Translations under genes and position numbers: made by a program | Notes under the pieces: model-generated | What the model saw: the letters and a program-made list of their open reading frames with translations, nothing else | Database searches by the model: none | Told to the model about the DNA's origin: nothing | DNA from: Flavobacterium sp. SLB02 | Lineage (GTDB): Bacteria; Bacteroidota; Bacteroidia; Flavobacteriales; Flavobacteriaceae | Reading direction: 5' to 3' | Assembly: GCF_009664855.1 (NCBI RefSeq) | Contig: NZ_CP045928.1 | Span: forward strand, 5,054,331 to 5,118,330 | Length of the DNA: 64,000 nt | Shown: in pieces, positions 35,721 to 44,635 of the stretch | Position numbering within the stretch: position 1 is the stretch's first letter | Layout: every line of letters begins with the position of its first letter

Positions 35721-36776
35721 TTAGATTTTCAGCAGTAAAAAAATATCTTTTATTGAAAATTGTGCACCACAAACAAATTCATCAGAAGCCCCGTAATAAA
35801 TCGTTATGGTATCGCCATCAGGTTCAATGATATAACCATTTGTAAATACTACATTTCCAAAAAAACCGCTTAATTCATAATCTGTAGTCGGTACCATAAT
35901 GGGTTCGTGGGTTCTGGCAATTATTTTTGAAGGATCTTCGGGATCCATTAAAAAAGCTCCTAAACAGTATTGATGATTTTCATTGGCGCCATGATAAATC
36001 TCTAGCCAGCCTTTGTCTGTTTTTATAGGAGCAGCTCCTGCCCCAACCCTTTTGCTATCCCAGAATCCTTTTCTTGTTTTAATAATGCACTTATGATTTC
36101 CCCAATGAGTTCCATCCGGAGATGTTGCTAACCATATATAGTTACCGCCAATATCTACGCTGCTCGGGCGGTGTAGGGCATAAAACAAACCGTTTATTTT
36201 TTCCTCGAAAATGGCACAATCTTTATTGTGTGCCGGCAATATCATACCGTGTTTTTTAAAAATTTTCCAGTCGGTTGTGGTTCTTAAACCAACTCCAACA
36301 CCGTTGTCTGATACAGCCGTAAAGGTTAAATAGTAGGTTCCTTCGATCAAAGCAACGCGACAATCTTCTATCCCAAAAATTTCAAGAACTCCTTCGCCAA
36401 CGAGATGGGGATAATTTTCAGGTTCGTAAAAATGAAGCCCGTCTTCGCTGCTTAATAATCTCAAATGCGACAATGTGGTCAAATAATCCACTCCTTTGTA
36501 ATTGATCACTCTGGCATCAGTGGCTATTAAATCGGGATCATCTTTTGCTATTTCAATGATTTTAATAGCGCCTTTTTCTGTTAATATCGGGAAAGAAATC
36601 ATATTTTCTTTTTGCTGCGGTCTTTCGGCAACTCTTACGACCAGCCAGGTTTTATTGTCAAACTGAAATACTCCGGGATTTAGGAGGCAGGTAATTTCTA
36701 ATCCTTCTCGACTTGCCGGTATATCAGATGGCGATAATAAAGGATTTTCTTTAAAACGTTTTGCTATATCTTTCAT
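35721..36776 (-). CDS. GH130 family glycosidase or phosphorylase
   Basis: This 351-residue five-bladed beta-propeller enzyme has the family landmarks RFKENPLLSPSDIP at the start, FGIEDCRVALIEGTYYLTFTAVSD, GAGAAPIKTDKGWLEIYHGAN and a final VVFTNGYIIEPDGDTITIYYGASD. GH130 enzymes are usually phosphorylases acting on beta-mannosides; some are hydrolases. No signal peptide is present, so it should act on imported oligosaccharides in the cytoplasm. The exact linkage is not predictable. It is transcribed alone, with no SusC/SusD pair beside it. Confidence 0.9.
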   Translation of the reverse strand: MKDIAKRFKENPLLSPSDIPASREGLEITCLLNPGVFQFDNKTWLVVRVAERPQQKENMISFPILTEKGAIKIIEIAKDDPDLIATDARVINYKGVDYLTTLSHLRLLSSEDGLHFYEPENYPHLVGEGVLEIFGIEDCRVALIEGTYYLTFTAVSDNGVGVGLRTTTDWKIFKKHGMILPAHNKDCAIFEEKINGLFYALHRPSSVDIGGNYIWLATSPDGTHWGNHKCIIKTRKGFWDSKRVGAGAAPIKTDKGWLEIYHGANENHQYCLGAFLMDPEDPSKIIARTHEPIMVPTTDYELSGFFGNVVFTNGYIIEPDGDTITIYYGASDEFVCGAQFSIKDIFLLLKI

Positions 36777-36959
36777 ATCTATGCTCTCTAGATTATTGTA
36801 GTTAAAAGGTAACTCTATTTTTTTAGTTAAGGATATAATTTATTTAAAACCTAAATCATAAAGCTTTTATTGTATGAACCTGATACAAACAAAAAGTCTC
36901 AACAGTTAATACCTATTGAGACTTTGGCTATATAAACTAACTAATTGAAATTCTAATTA

Positions 36960-37860
36960 TCATAACCAATTGCTACCAAAGACGACATAATAAGCCCACT
37001 CCTCATTACCTTTTGCAACATCAACTCCCATTCGAAGTTTGAATTTTCGGGCCAGTAAATATCTAAAACCTGTTCCTTAACTGTAAACTATCTGTTTGGC
37101 AAAAGCTTTATCCCAATCGTTAAAAGCACTTGCAACTCCTCCATATCCCATAAGACTCCATCTTCTGTACAAATCCCATCTCAATTCCCTTCGGTAACAA
37201 TACTGGCTTTACCCTGATATCGGGCGGCAGGAATTCCTCTTAGGTTAATTCCCGGACGAAGATAAAAAGTCGGACTTCCCAATACCTGTTCTCCTTCGAT
37301 CCTGAGTCCTCCAATTAATTTTTTAGCTAGAGGATAATAAACTATTGCAGATAAATTTATTCGCCAGGCCTGGTAATCACTGCCTATTGCTTTATCCGAC
37401 CAAAAAAAGTCGGACTGCAGCCCTATTCCTTTATCGGGAGTAAAAATATTATCTCGTCCGTCAAACTGAAGCGCGGCCCCTAACTGACTTACGATACTGT
37501 TGACATCTTTTAAATTAGCAAATGCCGGAAGATTATTTAAATCTGGAAAATTAATTTTAGAATCCAGCAAAAAATATTGCGGGTCAGCAATCTCTTTTCC
37601 ATTTCGAAACTGCTTCATAACGCGGGAATAAAAAACAAACGATTTAAAATTAAGGTCTACTTCTTTATCTTTTCCGCTGGGTAAATTTTCATAAAAGAGA
37701 TGTTTTCATCACCGTAACCCGCTGCCACACGATACATATTTTTAATTTTATGAAACTTCCTGCGCGAAATGCTCCCGCAACCCAGCTCCGGTGTACATTC
37801 CCATCGCTCGTGTAATATCAGGATCTCAAAATTAACCAATAAAAAAGATAGAAATTGCAT
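36960..37860 (-). pseudogene. Decayed BamA/TamA-like outer-membrane barrel gene
   Basis: In the central frame (37618-37181, continuing upstream without its Met) one reads PSGKDKEVDLNFKSFVFYS, then LQFDGRDNIFTPDKGIGLQ and LRPGINLRGIPAARYQGKAS, typical of the barrel part of surface-antigen/BamA-like proteins. A frameshift near 37183 moves on to ELRWDLYRRWSLMGYGGVAS, interrupted by a TAA after FAKQIVYS, and then GTGFRYLLARKFKLRMGVDV to a final aromatic FGSNWL. The 5' side (37660-37860) has further frameshifts, and no signal peptide or POTRA domain is found. It is clearly inactive. Confidence 0.85.
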
Positions 37861-38254
37861 TTATACGGCCTGACATTGTTTCATTTTATAAAATTTACTA
37901 TCTAAAATCGTTTAATTAGTAAATTATGTTTTTGAGATTTTATGGGGGTAAACAAAAAGCGCTAGAACAACACTTTTTATTTGAATATATTTTTTCAAAA
38001 CTTAAAAGAAGGATATCAAATTTTGAATGGTTGTAAATTTTCAACCTTGGAGAATAATAATTTCAAGACGAAATTTTATTCTTTTATCTTAATTATTGAA
38101 TGGTAAAGCAGCTCAAAAAAAAAATTGGAATTTTATTTTTAGCATTAGTCCTTCAAAAAAATTTTATTAGAACCTAAATACATATAAAAAAAGACTCTTG
38201 AATTTTATCACAAGTCTTTGTAGAGCTAAAAAAACAAAAAAGTTTAAAGCAAAA

Positions 38255-38280
38255 AAAAGCCATTCGATCGAATGGCTTTT
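38255..38280. terminator. pyk: Palindromic terminator after pyk
   Basis: A 26-bp perfect palindrome (AAAAGCCATTCGA and its complement) with further A and T runs outside. It sits 20 bp past the pyk stop codon on the minus strand. The remaining gap (37861-38250) is AT-rich, and I see no gene in it. Confidence 0.88.
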
Positions 38281-38299
38281 TAATATTATAAAATAAAGA

Positions 38300-39730
38300 T
38301 TACTCTATTTCAGAAACTCTCATGGTATTCACCATTCCTTTATCTTTAATTGGCATAGCGGCAAGATTAATTAAATAATCACCTTTTGTAGCGTATCCTT
38401 TTTCAACAGCAATTTTATTTACATCAGTTACAGTATCATCTGTACTTACGTCTTTATCATAGAAGTATGATTTTACTCCCCATAATAAATTCAATTGAGT
38501 TAAGATTCTTCTGTTTGAAGTAAATACCAAAATGTGTGCAGATGGTCTCCAAGCCGAAACTTGGAAAGCAGTATATCCGCTATTTGTTAATGTACAAATT
38601 GCTTTTGCTTTGATTTCGTTAGCCAATAAAGCTGCCTGATGACAAACTGTTTTAGTAACAAAACGTTTTGTTTTAATTTGTGGGGTATTTTGTGGAACCT
38701 GAATTAGCGGAGAATCCTCTACAGCTTCACAAATTTGTGTCATTCTTTGAATAACTTGTACTGGATAATTTCCTGTAGCAGTTTCTCCAGACAACATTAC
38801 AGCATCAGCTCCATCCATTACAGAGTTTGCAACGTCGTTTACTTCTGCTCTTGTTGGTGTAAGACTTGTAATCATTGTCTCCATCATTTGTGTAGCAACG
38901 ATAACGGGAATTCTAGCAATTTTTGCTCTGCGGATCAAATCTTTTTGAACCAATGGTACTTCGTGTGCAGGAAGTTCAACTCCTAAATCTCCACGAGCCA
39001 CCATTAAAGCGTCGCAATATGCTACAATTTTATCCATGTTCTCAAGAGCCTCCGGCATTTCAATTTTAGCTACAATCGGAATTTTATATTCTGAATGTTT
39101 CGCGATCAATTCTTGTAAGTCTTGTAAATCGCGAGGTGTTTTTACAAACGAAAGTGCGATCCAGTCTACTTTTTGCTCGATAGCAAAAATAGCATCAGCA
39201 ATATCTTTTTCAGTTAAAGCCGGTAAAGAAATTTTAGTGTTTGGAAGATTAACTCCTTTTTTAGATTTTAATTCTCCACCCTGAATTACTTTAGCAACGA
39301 CTTCTGTCTTTTTATCAGTAGAAATAATTTCGAAAATCAATTTACCGTCATCAAGCAAAATACGCTCTCCCGGATTCACATCATTTGGAAAATTTTGGTA
39401 TTTCATGAACACTTTTGAAGCTGTTCCTAAAATATCTTCTGCTGTTGTAAAAGTGATTAAATCACCATCGTGAACAACAGTTCCTTCCTCCATTACCCCA
39501 ACTCTCAGTTTTGGTCCCTGCAAATCTCCAAGGATCGCAGTTGTATAACCAAACTCTTCGTTTAGACCTCTAATAATATCAATTTTCTCTTTTACACCTT
39601 CGTAATCAGCATGCGAAAAATTAACTCTAAACACATTAACCCCTGCATCGATCATATCTTTGATGATCTCTCTCGTACCACATGCAGGACCAAGTGTAGC
39701 GACAATTTTGGTTTTTTTGTTTGTTAACAT
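38300..39730 (-). CDS. pyk: Pyruvate kinase
   Basis: This 476-residue glycolytic enzyme converts PEP and ADP to pyruvate and ATP. It shows the N-terminal TKIVATLGPACG, VNFSHADYEGV, GDLQGPKLRVG, the active-site segment IVAKIEMPEALENMDKIV, ARGDLGVELP and the K/Mg region MLSGETATGNYP. Length is that of standard bacterial enzymes and the C-terminal allosteric domain is present. It lies 5 bp downstream of the IPExxxVDY gene on the same strand, so they are co-transcribed. Confidence 0.97.
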   Translation of the reverse strand: MLTNKKTKIVATLGPACGTREIIKDMIDAGVNVFRVNFSHADYEGVKEKIDIIRGLNEEFGYTTAILGDLQGPKLRVGVMEEGTVVHDGDLITFTTAEDILGTASKVFMKYQNFPNDVNPGERILLDDGKLIFEIISTDKKTEVVAKVIQGGELKSKKGVNLPNTKISLPALTEKDIADAIFAIEQKVDWIALSFVKTPRDLQDLQELIAKHSEYKIPIVAKIEMPEALENMDKIVAYCDALMVARGDLGVELPAHEVPLVQKDLIRRAKIARIPVIVATQMMETMITSLTPTRAEVNDVANSVMDGADAVMLSGETATGNYPVQVIQRMTQICEAVEDSPLIQVPQNTPQIKTKRFVTKTVCHQAALLANEIKAKAICTLTNSGYTAFQVSAWRPSAHILVFTSNRRILTQLNLLWGVKSYFYDKDVSTDDTVTDVNKIAVEKGYATKGDYLINLAAMPIKDKGMVNTMRVSEIE

Positions 39731-39735
39731 TTTTT

Positions 39736-40224
39736 TTAAAAAATTAGATTGTTTTTTGATTTTATTTTATCAGTATCTACAGCATAAATAGCTGCAATAC
39801 TCTCGATGGTATTTAATTGTTGTTGAATTTCTGAAAAATCGAGAGCCTCTTCGCTATTCTCTATTTTCAGGAAAAAATCTACTTTTTTGAATTCAGGAAG
39901 TAAATGAATTGTTGTTGAAACCTCACTTGTTTCATTGGAAAACAAATCCTGGGAATCATTTCTACTCGTTGAAATGATTTCATTTTTATTCTGAATTAAA
40001 TTCCATGAAACTGTTTTCTCAGCATCATAATAATAGAATCTCGAAAAATTCGCCTCGCCTTCTTTAGTCTGAGCATGGATCTCGTTTTTGCTCTTACTTA
40101 AGTTTATCGGAAGGTTTTTATTGATAAAATAGGCCAATCTATAATCTTCTAATGAAGTATGAATTGCCATTAAATAATAATCAATTTCGTCAAATTCGTC
40201 TAAATCCAATCTATGAATAGCCAT
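39736..40224 (-). CDS. IPExxxVDY family protein
   Basis: This 162-residue Bacteroidota-specific protein is recognised by MAIHRLDLDEFDEIDYYLMAI, SLEDYRLAYFINK and LPEFKKVDF, the degenerate form of the motif that names the family. I start at the Met at 40224; an in-frame TTG at 40239 is less likely. The function is unknown. The family is typically found directly upstream of pyruvate kinase, as here, which suggests a conserved link with that enzyme or its transcript. Confidence 0.85.
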   Translation of the reverse strand: MAIHRLDLDEFDEIDYYLMAIHTSLEDYRLAYFINKNLPINLSKSKNEIHAQTKEGEANFSRFYYYDAEKTVSWNLIQNKNEIISTSRNDSQDLFSNETSEVSTTIHLLPEFKKVDFFLKIENSEEALDFSEIQQQLNTIESIAAIYAVDTDKIKSKNNLIF

Positions 40225-40349
40225 GTCATGAAAAATCAAGGTGTAAATATACTATTTCTAGCGGAGCTTAAATAGTTAAGATGTGCTTGTTTTTATTAAT
40301 TTATAAACGAAAACGTTATAGCTTTAAGATAGTTACACTAAAATTGTAG

Positions 40350-41090
40350 CTATTTCTTGTCTATTTTTTCCTGAAATGCAAAATAAGCTCTTTGTGATGC
40401 TTTCTCTTCTGCTTTCTTTTTTGAAGTTGCCCGCGCTCGTGCGATTACTTTATCGTCTATACTTAATTTAACGCCAAATAAGCGCTGACCGTCAATACCG
40501 TTATCCTCAAAAATGTCGTAATGAAAGACTCTCTTTTCTTTCTGACACCATTCGATAACCAAACTTTTATAACTAATTACTTTGCCTTCAAGTCGTGCAA
40601 TATCAACGTACGGAGCAACAACTCGTTTTTGAATAAATTTTTCGCAAAACGAATATCCTTTATCCAGATAAATGGCACCTACAAGTGATTCGAAAATATT
40701 ACCATGAATATTTTCTCCAAAATGCTGAATGGGCACTTTGCTTTCTACAAAACGAACTAAATTTAAATCTTTACCAAGCTCATTCAAATGCTCACGACTC
40801 ACAATCTTTGATCGCATTTTAGTCAGATAACCTTCGTCGCCATTTGGTGCTTTATTAAATAAATGTGCTGCAATTACAGCACTTAACATAGCATCTCCTA
40901 AAAACTCTAATCGCTCATAATTTATTGGATGTCCTGATTCGTCTAGTTTATTCGAAGACCTGTGTGTGAAAGCTTTCTTATAAAAATCGATTGTAGCAGG
41001 CTCAAAACCAAGTATTTTCTGAATAGTGTCAAAAAAAATCCCGTCTTCTAGAGAACGGGATTTAGAAAATATTTTTTTGATAAAATTCAT
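40350..41090 (-). CDS. rnc: Ribonuclease III
   Basis: This 246-residue enzyme cuts double-stranded RNA in rRNA and mRNA processing. The RNase III signature is YERLEFLGDAMLSAV, with the second metal site in GNIFESLVGAIYLDKG. The C-terminal double-stranded RNA-binding domain runs from about residue 175 to ARATSKKKAEEKASQRAYF. It starts 9 bp after fabF on the same strand. A terminator-like hairpin with a U8 run lies within codons 10-20, listed separately. Confidence 0.96.
   Translation of the reverse strand: MNFIKKIFSKSRSLEDGIFFDTIQKILGFEPATIDFYKKAFTHRSSNKLDESGHPINYERLEFLGDAMLSAVIAAHLFNKAPNGDEGYLTKMRSKIVSREHLNELGKDLNLVRFVESKVPIQHFGENIHGNIFESLVGAIYLDKGYSFCEKFIQKRVVAPYVDIARLEGKVISYKSLVIEWCQKEKRVFHYDIFEDNGIDGQRLFGVKLSIDDKVIARARATSKKKAEEKASQRAYFAFQEKIDKK
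41031..41063 (-). promoter_or_regulatory. rnc: Terminator-like hairpin inside the start of rnc
   Basis: On the minus strand AAATCCCGT (41063-41055) pairs perfectly with ACGGGATTT (41044-41036) around a 10-nt loop, and the T run continues to eight. It encodes codons about 10-20 (KSRSLEDGIFF). It could act as an attenuator after fabF or as an RNase III site. Confidence 0.6.
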
Positions 41091-41099
41091 ATACAGAAA

Positions 41100-42353
41100 T
41101 TAGTCAACTAATTTTTTAAACAATACGCAAGCATTGTGTCCACCAAAACCAAAAGTGTTACTCATAGCAACATTTACTTCTCTTTTTTGAGGTTTGTTCA
41201 AGGTAAGATTCAATGACGGATCAATATTTTCATCTACTACCGTATGATTGATAGTTGGAGGCACAATACCATATTTCATAGCCAGGATAGATGCAATAGC
41301 TTCAATAGCTCCTGCAGCACCCAATAGGTGTCCTGTCATAGATTTGGTAGAGTTGATGTTGATGTTTTTTGCATGATCGCCAAAAACAGCGCTGATCGCT
41401 TTCAATTCGGCAACATCTCCTAATGGAGTAGAAGTTCCGTGAGTGTTGATATGATCAACATCTTCAGGGTTCATTCCAGCATCTCTTAATGTATTTTTCA
41501 TTACTGCAATAACTCCAATTCCTTCCGGATGTGGTGCAGTTAAGTGGTAAGCATCTGATGACATTCCGCCTCCGCCAATTTCGCAATAAATTTTTGCACC
41601 TCTGGCTTTAGCATGCTCGTATTCTTCAAGAACCAAAGCTCCTGCTCCTTCTCCTAAAACAAAACCATCTCTGGTCGCATCAAAAGGTCTTGAAGCCGTT
41701 TCCGGACTTTCGTTTCTAGTAGACAAAGCGTGCATAGAGTTAAAACCTCCCATACCTGCAATAGTAATGGCAGCTTCTGAACCACCTGATACAATTACAT
41801 CACACATTCCTAAACGAATGTAGTTGAAAGCATCGATTAATGCATTTGCAGAAGATGCACATGCAGAAACAGTAGTATAATTTGGTCCCATATAGCCATT
41901 ACGCATCGAAATGTGTGCTGGAGCAATATCGGCAATCATTTTAGGAATAAAAAACGGATTGAATTTTGGTGTTCCGTCTCCTTTTGCATAATAAATAACT
42001 TCATCCTGAAAAGTCTCTAAACCACCAATTCCAGCTCCCCAAATAACACCCACTCTTGTTTTGTCGATATTATCATTAGTAAGTCCGGCATCTTTAATAG
42101 CTTCATCACTTGCAGCAACAGCATATTGAGCGAATTTATCTAATCTTCGAGATTCCTTGCGATCCATGTAATCTTCAATATTGAAGTTTTTTACTTCACA
42201 GGCAAATTTCGTTTTATGCTTCTCTGTATCATAATACGTGATAGGAGCGGCTCCGCTAACTCCATTCACAAGTGCCTCCCAATAATCCTGAATATTATTC
42301 CCGATCGGAGTAAGAGCACCTAATCCTGTTACAACAACTCGCTTTAACGTCAT
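41100..42353 (-). CDS. fabF: Beta-ketoacyl-ACP synthase II
   Basis: This 417-residue condensing enzyme of fatty acid synthesis has its triad at Cys165 (VSACASS), His305 (NTHGTSTP) and His342 (MTGHLLGAAG). The final motif SNTFGFGGHNACVLF is intact. It elongates acyl-ACP with malonyl-ACP in the cytoplasm. Gene order is acpP-fabF-rnc, the usual arrangement in Bacteroidota. Confidence 0.97.
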   Translation of the reverse strand: MTLKRVVVTGLGALTPIGNNIQDYWEALVNGVSGAAPITYYDTEKHKTKFACEVKNFNIEDYMDRKESRRLDKFAQYAVAASDEAIKDAGLTNDNIDKTRVGVIWGAGIGGLETFQDEVIYYAKGDGTPKFNPFFIPKMIADIAPAHISMRNGYMGPNYTTVSACASSANALIDAFNYIRLGMCDVIVSGGSEAAITIAGMGGFNSMHALSTRNESPETASRPFDATRDGFVLGEGAGALVLEEYEHAKARGAKIYCEIGGGGMSSDAYHLTAPHPEGIGVIAVMKNTLRDAGMNPEDVDHINTHGTSTPLGDVAELKAISAVFGDHAKNININSTKSMTGHLLGAAGAIEAIASILAMKYGIVPPTINHTVVDENIDPSLNLTLNKPQKREVNVAMSNTFGFGGHNACVLFKKLVD

Positions 42354-42486
42354 AAATATGTATTTTGTACTTTAAACAAATAAAACCCACGCTTTCTTAA
42401 CTGTATTGTTTACTTAAGAGCCATGGGCATTACAATATAAATATATCTTTTTGATTGAAAACCAATCGAAATTTAAATTTTAAAAA

Positions 42487-42598
42487 AATAATAACACCCG
42501 ATTTTCTTAAAATTCCAATTTTTTAAAAAACAAATCCCAATTTTGGAATCTGGGTATTCAAATTTGGAATTTTAAAAAAATTCGGGTGCAGTATTATT
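42487..42598. repeat. Long imperfect stem-loop between acpP and fabF
   Basis: The left part (TAATAACACCCGATTTTC then TTAAAATTCCAA) is the near-complement of the right part (TTGGAATTTTAAAAAAATTC then GGGTGCAGTATTATTA). The fold would span about 110 nt of the acpP-fabF transcript, starting right at the acpP stop codon. AATTCCAA words recur at 44670-44710. Confidence 0.75.
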
Positions 42599-42833
42599 AT
42601 TTTTTAGCTTCTTCGATATAAGAAATAGCTTGACCAACAGTAGCAATGTTTTCTGCTTGATCGTCTGGAATTTGAATATCAAATTCTTTTTCGAATTCCA
42701 TAATAAGCTCAACAGTGTCTAATGAGTCAGCTCCCAAATCATTAGTGAAGCTTGCTTCTGTTACAACTTCGTTTTCGTCAACACCTAATTTGTCTACGAT
42801 AATCGCTTTTACTCTTGATGCAATGTCTGACAT
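42597..42833 (-). CDS. acpP: Acyl carrier protein
   Basis: This 78-residue acidic four-helix protein carries the growing fatty acyl chain on a phosphopantetheine arm at Ser37 (DLGADSLDTVEL). Length and acidity are standard. It is the first gene of the acpP-fabF-rnc run. The stem-loop after its stop codon could let it be made in excess over FabF, as is generally required for ACP. Confidence 0.97.
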   Translation of the reverse strand: MSDIASRVKAIIVDKLGVDENEVVTEASFTNDLGADSLDTVELIMEFEKEFDIQIPDDQAENIATVGQAISYIEEAKK

Positions 42834-42863
42834 AATCTTTAATTTTAGAATTTAATTTGTTGG

Positions 42864-42871
42864 CAAAAATA
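42864..42871 (-). promoter_or_regulatory. acpP: Promoter of acpP
   Basis: The minus strand reads TATTTTTG (TAnnTTTG) 30 bp before the acpP start codon. Confidence 0.55.
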
Positions 42872-43008
42872 AAAAACTTTATTTTAAAACCACGATTTAG
42901 TTTATAAATGTAACACTAATTTATAAAATTAATTTCAAGAAAGCCCTTTTAATACTATTTATTTTCGATTTTTATTCCGTTTTTTGCATTCTAAAATTAC
43001 ATTCGATT

Positions 43009-43572
43009 ATGAAAAAAATTATTGTTTTTGCCTCAGGATCAGGAACTAATGCTGAAAACATCATAAAATATTTTGCAAAAACCAAAATTGCGAAAGTCGT
43101 TTCGGTTTTTACGAATAATGCTGCGGCAAAAGTCATCGAAAGAGCAAAAAATCATCAAATTCCGACCGAAATTTTCTCAAAAAGTGAATTATTAGAAAGT
43201 AAAATCTTACAAAAAATACAAGAAATCGACCCGGATATGATAGTTCTGGCAGGTTTTTTATTGAAATTCCCAGATCATATAATCGAGAAATATCCTAATA
43301 AAATAATCAACATACATCCGGCGCTTTTACCTAATTATGGAGGTAAAGGAATGTACGGCATGCATATACACAGAGCTATAGTAAATAATAAGGAAAAAGA
43401 AACCGGAATTTCGATTCATTATGTAAACGAACATTATGACGAAGGTGGTATCATTTTCCAGAAAAATGTAGCACTAACAGAAGAAGATACCCCTGAAACT
43501 GTGGCCGAAAAGATTCACAAATTGGAACAAAAGTATTTCCCGGAAATTATTTCGAGACTATTAGAGGATTAA
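43009..43572 (+). CDS. purN: Phosphoribosylglycinamide formyltransferase
   Basis: This 187-residue enzyme of purine synthesis transfers formyl from 10-formyl-THF to GAR. Catalytic residues are Asn101 and His103 (INIHPALLPNYGGKG) and Asp144 (EHYDEGGIIFQ); the start SGSGTNAENI is the phosphate loop. Length and order of motifs are standard. It is divergent from acpP, an arrangement also common in E. coli relatives of fatty-acid and purine genes but without a known regulatory meaning here. Confidence 0.95.
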   Translation: MKKIIVFASGSGTNAENIIKYFAKTKIAKVVSVFTNNAAAKVIERAKNHQIPTEIFSKSELLESKILQKIQEIDPDMIVLAGFLLKFPDHIIEKYPNKIINIHPALLPNYGGKGMYGMHIHRAIVNNKEKETGISIHYVNEHYDEGGIIFQKNVALTEEDTPETVAEKIHKLEQKYFPEIISRLLED

Positions 43573-43601
43573 ACTTTCAAAAAAAAATCAAAACATATAA
43601 G

Positions 43602-43705
43602 TCATATAAGAAGATATAAATTGGACTCTAATTAACTCTTTTAATACTTGACAAAGAAATATAAGCTGCATTATTTAAATGAACTTATATAACTTATATG
43701 GTGAA
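43602..43705. repeat. Inverted repeat CATATAAGTCATATAAG, ends overlapping the rnhA leader
   Basis: CATATAAGTCATATAAG near 43603 faces CTTATATAACTTATATG near 43684 with one mismatch. The right arm, starting AAATGAACTTATATAAC, is shared with the leader at 18897-18930 and, on the opposite strand, with 54640-54660. Confidence 0.75.
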
Positions 43706-43717
43706 AAAAAAATAACA

Positions 43718-44194
43718 ATGAATCACGAAGTGCATATATATACTGATGGCGCTGCGAAAGGAAATCCCGGAAACGGAGGATATGGCGTAGTGATGGAACT
43801 GGTGGGAACGCCATATAAAAAAGAATTCTACGAAGGTTTCCGTTTGACAACTAATAACCGAATGGAACTTTTGGCGGTAATTGTAGGGCTGGAAAAACTA
43901 AAAAACCCTAATATGAAGGTTTTGGTAGTTTCAGATTCTAAATACGTGATTGATTCTGTTGTAAAAAAATGGGTTTTTGGCTGGGAGAAAAAAAACTATA
44001 CCGGCAAAAAAAACCCTGATTTATGGAAACGTTTTTTAATCATTTACCGCAAACATCAGGTCGATTTTAAATGGATCAAAGGCCATAACAATCACCCACA
44101 AAACGAACGCTGCGACGAATTGGCCGTAATGGCATCGATGCAAAAAAACCTTTCGGTAGATGCTTATTACGAAACCATTGGTTCTAAATCATAA
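43718..44194 (+). CDS. rnhA: Ribonuclease HI
   Basis: This 158-residue enzyme removes RNA from RNA-DNA hybrids. The active site is Asp10 (YTDGAAKGNPG), Glu50 (NNRMELLAV), Asp73 (VVSDSKYVID) and Asp133, with His123 in KGHNNHPQNERCD. I start at the ATG at 43718: an earlier in-frame ATG at 43679 lies in a repeated intergenic word and would add MNLYNLYGEKK, the same false tail seen at the DUF59 gene. Confidence 0.95.
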   Translation: MNHEVHIYTDGAAKGNPGNGGYGVVMELVGTPYKKEFYEGFRLTTNNRMELLAVIVGLEKLKNPNMKVLVVSDSKYVIDSVVKKWVFGWEKKNYTGKKNPDLWKRFLIIYRKHQVDFKWIKGHNNHPQNERCDELAVMASMQKNLSVDAYYETIGSKS

Positions 44195-44236
44195 AAAAAC
44201 GCGTCAGAAACATTTCTTCTGGCGCGTTCTTCTTTT
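44195..44236. terminator. Terminator between rnhA and the DUF6249 gene
   Basis: AAAAACGCG(t)CAGAA pairs with TTCTG(g)CGCGTTCTT around a short loop between two convergent stop codons, so it may serve both. Confidence 0.7.
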
Positions 44237-44249
44237 TATTACAACTTTT

Positions 44250-44597
44250 TTATTCTTTATCTAAGTCTTTAGCTCTGTGAAATCCTACCAGCAAACCTAC
44301 TCCTGACATCGTGATGATTGTTGCCGGATACACTACATCTGAATTCATTTGTGTGTAAGTTGAAAGAAATAAAGCAATAAAAAATCCAAGTCCAATACCT
44401 ATTAAAAGAAAAGCTGTATTTAAAATAAGGATTTTCCAGGCCGGAACTCCATTCGTTCTTCCTTTTAAAAAGATACTTGCATCGACTCCTTTTTCTATAA
44501 GCGCTAAACGTTCTCTGTTTCTTGTTGAATAAATAAGATAGACGATTCCGAAGATCATTAAGAAAAGACTGATTGGTACTAAAATTTGTGCTCCCAT
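44250..44597 (-). CDS. DUF6249 membrane protein
   Basis: This 115-residue protein has three membrane segments (residues about 5-23, 55-78, 88-107). The first is followed by STRNRERLALIEKG, a hallmark of the DUF6249 family usually found next to ECF sigma genes in Bacteroidota. It is transcribed divergently from the sigma operon, behind a promoter of the same unusual type (44636-44661). It is therefore probably under this sigma factor's control. The molecular function is unknown. Confidence 0.88.
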   Translation of the reverse strand: MGAQILVPISLFLMIFGIVYLIYSTRNRERLALIEKGVDASIFLKGRTNGVPAWKILILNTAFLLIGIGLGFFIALFLSTYTQMNSDVVYPATIITMSGVGLLVGFHRAKDLDKE

Positions 44598-44635
44598 AAT
44601 TTTTTATGTTTTTATAATTGATTGATACCCCATAT

